A stretch of DNA of 33,600 bases from DUPQ01 sp022706885. Its GTDB lineage: Bacteria; Bacillota; Clostridia; DUPQ01. Shown here piece by piece: positions 24,073 through 31,015 of this stretch (position 1 is its first letter; each line of letters opens with the position of its first letter). Where the stretch lies: contig JAKJBR010000014.1 of the NCBI GenBank assembly GCA_022706885.1, forward strand, positions 1-33,600. Reading direction: 5' to 3'. Below the pieces are notes generated by a model, which worked only from the letters and a program-made list of their open reading frames with translations, did no database searches and was not told where the DNA came from. Position numbers and translations under genes: made by a program.

Positions 24073-25508
24073 AAGTTGTATTGTTTGCACTCAACAGCTC
24101 CTATGTTCATACCAATTTAGCAGTAAGATGCTTAAAAAATTATGCCGAGCAGCAACTTCCGGATAAGCATGAAATAATAATTGTGGAAAATAATCTTAAG
24201 GATAAGTTTGACGAGGTACTATATTCGCTGTATTCGCTGAAGGCGGATGTGTATGCCTTTTCCTGCTACATATACAATATCCGTGAGATTCTTTTCTATG
24301 CCGGCGGTTTAAAATCGCTTCTTCCCGATTCGTTGATAATATTGGGGGGACCGGAAGTATCTTATGACGCGGAGGATTTACTGAAAAATCATACATTTAT
24401 TGATTATGTCATAATAAATGAAGGGGAAGAGGTGTTTGCCGAGTTTCTGGAAAAGGGCAGTGATGAAAAAATAATAGACGGTAAGATATTCGGTAAATTT
24501 ACACAAACAGGTATACAATACTCCGTAAATGAGACAATTTCGGGTAATATTGCATATTATGAGTCTTCAAGAGGTTGTCCTTACAAGTGCTCATATTGCT
24601 TATCTTCCCGCATTTCAGGCATAAGAGCTAAAACGGTTTCTCATACATTGCAGGATCTTCTGGAATTTGAGAAGTTCAGTACTGTCTCCACTATTAAATT
24701 CGTGGATAGGACCTTTAATTATGATATGAAAAGAGCAAAAGATATCTTTCAGGGCCTGTTAAGTGAGAAATATACAAAAACCTATCATATGGAAATGCGT
24801 CCGGAGTTATTTGATGAAGAAATGTTTTGTATCCTGGAAAAATTCCCTAAAGGTAAGCTGCAGATGGAGATTGGTATTCAGAGTACCGACAATAAAGTTC
24901 TTTTGGCCATTGACAGACCTTCGGATATTGAAAAGGCAATAAGAAATATGAAAAAACTCAGAAAATTAGGTAATATCAATGTTCATGCGGACCTGATTGC
25001 GGGATTACCTTATGACGATATATCTTCGGTAAGAGAGTCATATAACTCATTATTTTACGTCTGTGACCGGTTGCAACTGGGATTTTTGAAGTTACTTAAG
25101 GGAACAAAAATACGCAAAGAAAAGGATAAATATGCATATAAGTTTAATATGAATGCTCCGTATGATGTTTATGAAAATCGCTTTATTTCTTTCGATGAAA
25201 TAAGTAGTCTGAAAAGAGTAGCCGCATTGACCGAAAGATACAAAAACAGTGTTCATTTCGAAAGAACAATTGAGTATATAACCGGATTTTCTTTAAGTCC
25301 GTTTGATTTCTTTGTCGGATTGGATAGATATATAAACCGCCATATATCTTCCGTTTCTCAGGAAAATGCGTTCAAAGCTCTGTATGAGTTTTCAAAAAAA
25401 GAGATTAAAAGCGGTATGACCGATAAAGAGTGGTCGGATTTCATAGACTATCTGAAAGAAGATTACAGTGGCTGTTTAAACAGACAGGCACCTGTGAGTT
25501 ATATTTAA
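24069..25508 (+). CDS. B12-binding-type radical SAM protein (DUF4080-like C-terminus)
   Basis: This 479-residue protein has an N-terminal cobalamin-binding-like Rossmann domain (about 1-140, with LNSSYVHTNLAVR and IILGGPEVSYD). It is followed by a radical SAM domain with the 4Fe-4S motif C170-P-Y-K-C174-S-Y-C177 and strands MEMRPELFDEE, QMEIGIQSTD and DLIAGLPYDD. The C-terminal 110 residues resemble the DUF4080 domain often fused to this group. The family modifies or rearranges substrates through a 5'-deoxyadenosyl radical; the substrate here is unknown. It starts in a 4-nt overlap with the polymerase gene, so the two are co-transcribed. Its stop codon directly abuts the stop of the opposing gene with no base between. 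Confidence 0.88.
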   Translation: MKVVLFALNSSYVHTNLAVRCLKNYAEQQLPDKHEIIIVENNLKDKFDEVLYSLYSLKADVYAFSCYIYNIREILFYAGGLKSLLPDSLIILGGPEVSYDAEDLLKNHTFIDYVIINEGEEVFAEFLEKGSDEKIIDGKIFGKFTQTGIQYSVNETISGNIAYYESSRGCPYKCSYCLSSRISGIRAKTVSHTLQDLLEFEKFSTVSTIKFVDRTFNYDMKRAKDIFQGLLSEKYTKTYHMEMRPELFDEEMFCILEKFPKGKLQMEIGIQSTDNKVLLAIDRPSDIEKAIRNMKKLRKLGNINVHADLIAGLPYDDISSVRESYNSLFYVCDRLQLGFLKLLKGTKIRKEKDKYAYKFNMNAPYDVYENRFISFDEISSLKRVAALTERYKNSVHFERTIEYITGFSLSPFDFFVGLDRYINRHISSVSQENAFKALYEFSKKEIKSGMTDKEWSDFIDYLKEDYSGCLNRQAPVSYI

Positions 25509-26807
25509 CTATTGTAAGAATCTTGCTTCAAATAAAAATCTCAAGTTAGCGGGTATGTCATGACAATATGCATGTCGGTTTAACCGTCCGTGCTTGGCAA
25601 TATTGTCGAAAAATGTATCTTTTTTAATCGGCGGCATTATGATAGCTGTATGCTTTCCTTCGGCATATTCAATGAGCATTTCCGAAATATTGATATGGTA
25701 GGAGACCGAATGTTCATTCTCCTGCATGAGCTTGGCCAAAGTATCCTGAATATTTATAATACCTATATCCGATTCGGAAGTTCTGAAAGTAACCAGATAG
25801 GACACGTCATCGCAGATAAGTCCGTAACAAACCGAGCCGTATTTTTCCGATCGCTTCAATATGGCTTCATGCAGTTCTCTTACCGAAGATAATGTTTCCA
25901 CCTTAATCTTTTCCTTTGCTCTGAATTGAGTTACAAGCTTGTCATGAGAAATGTCTTTTACCAGTACATTGTACGGAATAAGGTTGATATCGGGACTGTA
26001 TATGTTGAACAATTCCACAAGATGGAAACGTGCGGGGTTATATCTGTAAAGCCGGTTCCCGTATTGTTCTTTCAATCTGTTCCAATGAATAAGACCGCTT
26101 TCAAAAGATTCCACTCCTTCATGAACCAAAAAAAGTGATTTGTTATTTTTGATACTTTTAGCCTTGATTTTTGCAAAAGCATTGCTTATAAGTGTGAAAT
26201 GCTGCGGTGTATCGATTAAAAATCCTTCATATATTCCGAAAACGGGATGATTAAAAGAAAATATTTTCTTAAAATGAAAAGTGCTTGCCACTAAAGGTTC
26301 TATAAGGGTTGCTTCCTGATCTTCAATAAGGGCCTGTGCATACTGTAAATCGAAGATTGCGTTTGTCATAAAATCGGCCTGTGCGGTAGCTATATCCCTG
26401 TTATACTCCCTTGAAACCGCAATTATCGGGTTGTCGGAAAGATAATCTTCATAATCCAGCAAAATAAGCAATCCGTATCTCTCGACACCCGACTTATTTA
26501 TTCGTCTTGTCAGAATAAATCCTTTATACTCGGTTAAAAAACCCGAACGTACAGCTCTTTTCATGTTCTTGTAAGTCCGAACGTATCGCTTTCTTTCGGG
26601 AAGATTGAGTTCATTTTCCAAATCCGAAGAATAGTCTTTGGAATTCATTAAGTTCCCCGCATTAAGAGGAGCCAATAAAGATGCATTCAAATCATCATTG
26701 ACCGCAGGAAAACCCGGCCAGGATATATGGTCGCTTTTATTGGTCGGTATAAGAATTTTCGGTACATGCACTGCACATTCCAGCAGTCGTTTTTCTATGA
26801 AATCCAT
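25509..26807 (-). CDS. DUF1015-like protein of unknown function
   Basis: This 432-residue protein resembles the DUF1015 family, which is often found beside serine biosynthesis genes in Clostridia but has no proven activity. Features consistent with that are an N-terminal block HVPKILIPTNKSD, the segment GFILTRRINKSGVERYGLLILLDYEDY, the central FSFNHPVFGIYEGFLIDTPQHFTL, and a C-terminal IMPPIKKDTFFDNIAKHGRL ending in a basic/aromatic tail. No signal peptide or membrane segment is seen. No serA or serC is adjacent, so context does not help. AAGGAAC precedes the ATG. The gene faces the radical SAM gene, with abutting stop codons, and is divergent from the DUF362 gene. Confidence 0.6.
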   Translation of the reverse strand: MDFIEKRLLECAVHVPKILIPTNKSDHISWPGFPAVNDDLNASLLAPLNAGNLMNSKDYSSDLENELNLPERKRYVRTYKNMKRAVRSGFLTEYKGFILTRRINKSGVERYGLLILLDYEDYLSDNPIIAVSREYNRDIATAQADFMTNAIFDLQYAQALIEDQEATLIEPLVASTFHFKKIFSFNHPVFGIYEGFLIDTPQHFTLISNAFAKIKAKSIKNNKSLFLVHEGVESFESGLIHWNRLKEQYGNRLYRYNPARFHLVELFNIYSPDINLIPYNVLVKDISHDKLVTQFRAKEKIKVETLSSVRELHEAILKRSEKYGSVCYGLICDDVSYLVTFRTSESDIGIINIQDTLAKLMQENEHSVSYHINISEMLIEYAEGKHTAIIMPPIKKDTFFDNIAKHGRLNRHAYCHDIPANLRFLFEARFLQ

Positions 26808-26851
26808 TTTCAGTTCCTTTTCATGAATAATATTACCATACGGTCAGCGGA

Positions 26852-26860
26852 TTATCCACA
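26852..26860 (+). promoter_or_regulatory. Single consensus DnaA box
   Basis: TTATCCACA matches the DnaA-box consensus exactly. It lies alone in the divergent intergenic region between the DUF1015-like and DUF362 genes. A chance match is possible. Confidence 0.3.
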
Positions 26861-26923
26861 GCATAATATTAATAAAAACAGCAAAACCAACCTTTGTATT
26901 CTTCTTTTGAGAATATGTACGAT

Positions 26924-26952
26924 TTGAATTGCACGCAGTAACCCGTTATAAT
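26924..26952 (+). promoter_or_regulatory. Promoter of the DUF362 ferredoxin gene
   Basis: TTGAAT (26924-26929) and a perfect TATAAT (26947-26952) are 17 nt apart. The transcript would start near 26959, before AGAGGTGAC and the ATG at 26980. Confidence 0.8.
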
Positions 26953-26979
26953 TATCCTATAAAAGAGGTGACAACCATT

Positions 26980-28083
26980 ATGGCATCAAAAGTATACTTT
27001 ACCGATCTGCATACCAAACACGGTCACAATCTGTTGACCAAATTTGAAAACCTTTTTAAGAAGGCGGGAATTGATGAATTATCATTTGAAAACAAGTTTA
27101 CCGCTATAAAAATACATTTCGGAGAGACGGGTAATCTGGCGTATATAAGGCCCAATTATACAAAGGTTCTGAGCGACTATATCAGAAGTAAAAAAGGAAG
27201 GCCTTTTCTGACCGATTGCAATACACTGTATCCGGGAAGCAGGAAAAATGCCTTGGAACATCTGGATACGGCTTATCAAAACGGATTCAATCCCTTTGTA
27301 ACAGGCTGCAATGTTATTATAGCGGACGGACTGAAAGGTACCGATGAAGCATTGATTAAAATAGATTTAAAGCATGTAAAAGAGGCAAAGATCGGTCATG
27401 CCATTGCCGATTCCGACATTATTATTTCCCTTAACCATTTTAAAGGACATGTTTCCACCGGTATGGGAGGTGCTGTCAAGAATATCGGTATGGGGTCGGG
27501 TTCCAGAGCGGGTAAGATGGAAATGCATTCGGCAGGTAAACCCGAAGTAAAAAAAGATAAGTGCAGAGGTTGTTTTACATGCATAAAAAGTTGTGCTCAT
27601 GATGCTATTTCCAAAGTTAACGGAAAAGCATACATAAACCATAACTATTGTACCGGTTGCGGCAGATGCATCGGCTCCTGTCTGTTTGATGCCATCAGAC
27701 CTTCACATGACGAAACAAACGAAATATTGAGTGAAAAAATGGCGGAATACGCATATGCCGTATTGAAAGATAAACAACACTTCCACATATCCTTTGTGAC
27801 GGATATTTCTCCGTACTGCGATTGTCACAGTTTCAATGATGTTCCCATTGTGGATGATATAGGTATTTTCGCTTCTTTTGATCCGGTTGCATTGGATAAG
27901 GCATGTGCCGATGCCGTTAATGAAGGAATAGTTATAAAAGGCAGTCTGTTGGATAAAAACAGAAAAATGAAAGATAACCTTACAACGGTTAATCCCTCAA
28001 CCGATTGGATTCATGCTTTGCAATATGCAAGCGATATAGGACTGGGCAGTATGCAATATGATTTAATTAAACTGGATAAATAG
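26980..28083 (+). CDS. DUF362 protein with two 4Fe-4S clusters
   Basis: This 367-residue protein has an N-terminal DUF362 domain (VYFTDLHTKHGHNLLTKFENL, KIHFGETGNLAYIRP, ISLNHFKGHVSTGMGGAVKN) and an inserted bacterial ferredoxin domain. C195/198/201/205 and C224/227/230/234 form two C-x2-C-x2-C-x3-C sets, so two 4Fe-4S clusters are expected. The protein then continues for about 130 residues with SFDPVALDKACADAV. DUF362-ferredoxin proteins are common in anaerobes and are thought to act in electron transfer, but their role is not established. Start: ATG 26980 behind AGAGGTGAC; an upstream in-frame ATT/TTG start at 26929 would overlap the promoter and is rejected. It is a single-gene unit with its own promoter. 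Confidence 0.85.
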   Translation: MASKVYFTDLHTKHGHNLLTKFENLFKKAGIDELSFENKFTAIKIHFGETGNLAYIRPNYTKVLSDYIRSKKGRPFLTDCNTLYPGSRKNALEHLDTAYQNGFNPFVTGCNVIIADGLKGTDEALIKIDLKHVKEAKIGHAIADSDIIISLNHFKGHVSTGMGGAVKNIGMGSGSRAGKMEMHSAGKPEVKKDKCRGCFTCIKSCAHDAISKVNGKAYINHNYCTGCGRCIGSCLFDAIRPSHDETNEILSEKMAEYAYAVLKDKQHFHISFVTDISPYCDCHSFNDVPIVDDIGIFASFDPVALDKACADAVNEGIVIKGSLLDKNRKMKDNLTTVNPSTDWIHALQYASDIGLGSMQYDLIKLDK

Positions 28084-28121
28084 GCTTGTTAGGCATGTTT
28101 TTTACAATATTTTAACGACAT

Positions 28122-28145
28122 ACATGCAACGGAAAATGTTGCATG
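28122..28145. repeat. Perfect 9-bp inverted repeat upstream of yicC
   Basis: ACATGCAAC (28122-28130) and GTTGCATGT (28137+1 to 28145) are perfect reverse complements around the 7-nt loop GGAAAAT. No T-tract follows. The right arm overlaps the -35 box of the presumed yicC promoter, so it may be an operator. Confidence 0.6.
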
Positions 28146-28167
28146 TGCTTGTTGTGTATGTTACAAT
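28139..28167 (+). promoter_or_regulatory. Candidate promoter of the yicC-remA-rpoZ-glyS operon
   Basis: TTGCAT (28139-28144) and TACAAT (28162-28167) are 17 nt apart and about 30 nt upstream of the yicC ATG. The -35 lies in the right arm of the inverted repeat at 28122-28145. Confidence 0.5.
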
Positions 28168-28196
28168 ATTTAAGATTAATATAAGGATGCGTAAGT

Positions 28197-29072
28197 ATGG
28201 CATACAGCATGACAGGATACGGGAAAAGCCTGTATGAAAATCAGTTGATATCGATGAGAGTGGAGATTAAGAGTATAAACAGCAAATTTCTTGATTTAAA
28301 CTTACGATTGCCTAAGAATATATCTTTTGCCGAAGAAAAAGTACGTAACCTTTTAAGAAGCAGAATAACAAGAGGGAAGATAGATTGTTATGTTACCGTA
28401 CATGACATGCATGCATCTTTTACGGATATAAAATTCGATGAAAAGGTTGCCGATGCCTATTTCGGTTTCTTAAAATCCATAAAGAGGAGATATAACCTCA
28501 TTGCCGGTATAACTCCGGTACAGATTGCATCTTTTCCGGGAGTAATAAATACAACCGAAAGTGATGAAGACTATGACAAACTTACAGACTGCATATTGGA
28601 AGCCTTTAATGTTGCAATTGACAACATTCTTGTTGCAAAGAAAAAAGAAGGCGAAATACTGTGTGCCGATTGTGAGTTAAAACTTAAAGAGTTTGAAAAT
28701 CTGGTAAATAATATACAGAAAGTATCTGCCGATCTTCCGGCTCAGTATAAGCAAAAGCTGGAGAAGAGAATTGCCGAACTTCTTGAGGACGTAAAAACCG
28801 ATGAAACCAGAATAGCGCAGGAAGTTGCATTTTTTGCTGACAGATGCTGTGTCGATGAGGAAATTACGCGTCTTAGAAGCCATATTAAGCAGTTTGCCAA
28901 TAATCTGCACAATGAAACATCCGGTAAAAAGCTGGACTTTGTACTGCAGGAAATGTTAAGAGAAACAAATACAATAGCTTCAAAGGCAAACAGCCTCGAC
29001 GTTATAAACAATGTGTTGGAAATGAAATGTATTATAGAGAAAATAAGGGAGCAGATTCAAAATCTGGAATAG
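28197..29072 (+). CDS. yicC: YicC-family endoribonuclease
   Basis: This 291-residue protein is a YicC/YloC-family ribonuclease, of usual length. It opens with the family's MxxSMTGYG block, followed by VEIKSINSKFLDLNLRLP and a C-terminal DUF1732 helical domain. That domain contains RIAQEVAFFADRCCVDEEITRLRSHIKQF and GKKLDFVLQEMLRETNTIASKA; the latter is the most conserved part. YicC proteins in E. coli and Bacillus degrade small or messenger RNAs. AAGGATG precedes the ATG. It heads a group with remA and rpoZ, as in most Clostridia and Bacilli. Confidence 0.95.
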   Translation: MAYSMTGYGKSLYENQLISMRVEIKSINSKFLDLNLRLPKNISFAEEKVRNLLRSRITRGKIDCYVTVHDMHASFTDIKFDEKVADAYFGFLKSIKRRYNLIAGITPVQIASFPGVINTTESDEDYDKLTDCILEAFNVAIDNILVAKKKEGEILCADCELKLKEFENLVNNIQKVSADLPAQYKQKLEKRIAELLEDVKTDETRIAQEVAFFADRCCVDEEITRLRSHIKQFANNLHNETSGKKLDFVLQEMLRETNTIASKANSLDVINNVLEMKCIIEKIREQIQNLE

Positions 29073-29074
29073 AA

Positions 29075-29344
29075 ATGAAGTTTTTAAACATCGGATTCGG
29101 TAATATGGTTTCAATAGAAAGAATAGTTGTTATACTAAGCCCCGAGTCGGCGCCTGTAAAAAGAATAATACAGGAAGCGCGTGACATTTCGGTACTGATT
29201 GATGCAACATACGGCAGAAGAACCAGAGCCGTAATCATTACGGACAGCGAGCATGTTATATTATCACCCCTTCAGCCGGAGACATTGGAAAGGCGATTAA
29301 GCGGAGGAGTTGTTCCGGATGATATTTCCGAAGAGAGTAATTAA
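29075..29344 (+). CDS. remA: RemA-like regulatory protein (DUF370)
   Basis: This 89-residue protein belongs to the RemA/DUF370 family; RemA of Bacillus is a ring-forming DNA-binding activator of biofilm matrix and osmoprotection genes. The whole chain matches: MKFLNIGFGNMVSIERIVVILSPES at the start (in two family blocks), IQEARDISVLIDATYGRRTRAVIITDS in the middle and the LSPLQPETLERRL tail. Start: ATG 29075, 2 nt after the yicC stop; the upstream in-frame extension from 29027 overlaps yicC and has no homology. Only a weak ribosome binding site is seen, so translation may be coupled to yicC. It is followed by rpoZ, not gmk. Confidence 0.93.
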   Translation: MKFLNIGFGNMVSIERIVVILSPESAPVKRIIQEARDISVLIDATYGRRTRAVIITDSEHVILSPLQPETLERRLSGGVVPDDISEESN

Positions 29345-29364
29345 TTGACATAAGGAGATTGGAA

Positions 29365-29619
29365 ATGATAAACAAACCGTCAGTTGAACAGTTGGAAAAG
29401 AAAATACCTGTAAGATTTGTAATAGTTAATGCATTGGCAAAGCGTTCCAGAGAAATAGCGGCAGGGGCTAGAGTGAGGATTGAAACAAACGAGAAAAATC
29501 CCATTACCGTAGCTGCAATGGAAATAGACAGCGGTGCTGTAAGAGTGGTTGATGAACCTGTTGCGGAAGAATTACAGGAAGAAGAAATAATTACGGAAAG
29601 TGAGAGCGTTGATGAGTAA
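29365..29619 (+). CDS. rpoZ: RNA polymerase omega subunit
   Basis: This 84-residue protein is the omega subunit, which helps RNA polymerase assembly and stability. PVRFVIVNALAKRSREIAAGA is the conserved helix pair of the family, followed by KNPITVAAMEI. The tail is acidic (EELQEEEIITESE). Start: ATG 29365, 7 nt after AAGGAG; the in-frame TTG at 29359 is less likely. It comes 20 nt after remA. Its last 8 bases overlap the glycyl-tRNA synthetase start (ATGAGTAA), so the two are translated together. In most Clostridia gmk lies between remA and rpoZ. Confidence 0.9.
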   Translation: MINKPSVEQLEKKIPVRFVIVNALAKRSREIAAGARVRIETNEKNPITVAAMEIDSGAVRVVDEPVAEELQEEEIITESESVDE

Positions 29620-31003
29620 AGAACAGGTAACTATGGATAAACTGGTCTCTTTGGCTAAGAGAAGAGGTTTTGTATATCCCGGTTCGGAGATTTACGACGG
29701 ATTGGCTAACGCATGGGATTACGGTCCGTTGGGAGTGGAACTGAAGAATAACATAAAAGCTGTCTGGTGGAAGAAATTCATTACCGATAATGAATATAAT
29801 GTCGGACTGGACTGTGCCATTCTCATGAACCCCAATGTCTGGGTAGCTTCCGGTCATGTCGGATCTTTCGTGGACCCGTTAACCGATTGTAAAAACTGTA
29901 AAACACGGCACAGAGCAGACGAACTCATCAAAGAATACAATAAATCAAAAAGAATAGAGATGATTGTTGACGGATTGGATAACGCAACATTAACGACATA
30001 CATAAAAGAAAAGGGAATACCTTGTCCCAATTGCGGAAAACAGGATTTTACCGAAGTAAAACAGTTTAATTGCATGTTTAAGACCTATCAGGGTGTTAAT
30101 GAAGATACTGCCGCTCAAATCTACCTGCGACCGGAAACGGCACAGGGTATTTTTGTTAATTTTAAGAATGTTCAGAGAACAACGAGAAGAAAAATACCTT
30201 TCGGAATAGGACAGATAGGTAAGAGTTTCAGAAATGAAATAACCCCGGGTAACTTCATTTTCCGTACGAGAGAATTCGAGCAGATGGAACTGGAGTTTTT
30301 CTGCAAACCGGGAACCGACCTGGAATGGTTTGAATACTGGAGAACTTTCTGCCATAACTGGCTGTTAAGTTTAGGATTGAATAAAGATAATATTCGTCTG
30401 AGAGATCATTCGGAAAAAGAATTGTCTTTTTACAGTAAAGCTACTACCGACTTTGAATATCTGTTCCCGTTCGGTTGGGGGGAACTGTGGGGAATTGCCG
30501 ACAGAACCGATTATGACTTAAAACAGCATTCGGAGTTTTCCAAACAGGATTTATCATATTTCGATCCGATAACGGAAGAAAAATATATTCCTTACTGCAT
30601 TGAGCCGTCCGTAGGCGTCGAAAGACTGCTGTTGGCAATACTGACCGATGCATATGATGAAGAATTGCTGGAAAAAGACGATTCCAGAACGGTTTTGCGG
30701 CTTCATCCTTTCCTTGCTCCCGTTAAGGCGGCTATTCTTCCTTTAGCGAAGAGACTGGGTGATGATGCGTTCAAAGTCTATGAAATGATAAGAAAAAAAT
30801 GGCCTGCGGAATATGATGATACCCAGAGCATCGGGAAGCGATACAGAAGACAGGATGAAATAGGTACACCTTTCTGTTTCACATATGATTTTGATTCTTT
30901 GGAAGATAATTGTGTAACGGTAAGATATAGAGACAGCATGAAGCAAGACAGGATAAGAATTGATTCAATCATGACTTTTCTTGAGGAAAATATAAAACTA
31001 TAA
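29612..31003 (+). CDS. glyS: Glycyl-tRNA synthetase, alpha2 type
   Basis: This 463-residue class II synthetase attaches glycine to tRNA-Gly and is of the single-chain dimeric type, not the alpha2-beta2 type. The N-terminal LVSLAKRRGFVYPGSEIY block, the Zn-type C-x2-C pairs (CKNC and CPNC), class II motif 2 in FRNEITPGNFIFRTREFEQME and motif 3 in EPSVGVERLLLAIL are visible, as is ETAQGIFVNFKNV. The C-terminal anticodon-binding domain ends in TFLEENIKL. Start: ATG 29612 inside the rpoZ stop; GTG 29600 would lengthen the overlap. There is no room for a T-box leader, though glycyl synthetases of Firmicutes often have one. ppdK follows 12 nt later. Confidence 0.95.
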   Translation: MSKEQVTMDKLVSLAKRRGFVYPGSEIYDGLANAWDYGPLGVELKNNIKAVWWKKFITDNEYNVGLDCAILMNPNVWVASGHVGSFVDPLTDCKNCKTRHRADELIKEYNKSKRIEMIVDGLDNATLTTYIKEKGIPCPNCGKQDFTEVKQFNCMFKTYQGVNEDTAAQIYLRPETAQGIFVNFKNVQRTTRRKIPFGIGQIGKSFRNEITPGNFIFRTREFEQMELEFFCKPGTDLEWFEYWRTFCHNWLLSLGLNKDNIRLRDHSEKELSFYSKATTDFEYLFPFGWGELWGIADRTDYDLKQHSEFSKQDLSYFDPITEEKYIPYCIEPSVGVERLLLAILTDAYDEELLEKDDSRTVLRLHPFLAPVKAAILPLAKRLGDDAFKVYEMIRKKWPAEYDDTQSIGKRYRRQDEIGTPFCFTYDFDSLEDNCVTVRYRDSMKQDRIRIDSIMTFLEENIKL

Positions 31004-31015
31004 TAGGAGGTTTTT

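Noticed and set aside
26852..26860. Replication origin
   Set aside because: There is only one DnaA box, with no cluster, no AT-rich unwinding element and no dnaA/dnaN nearby.
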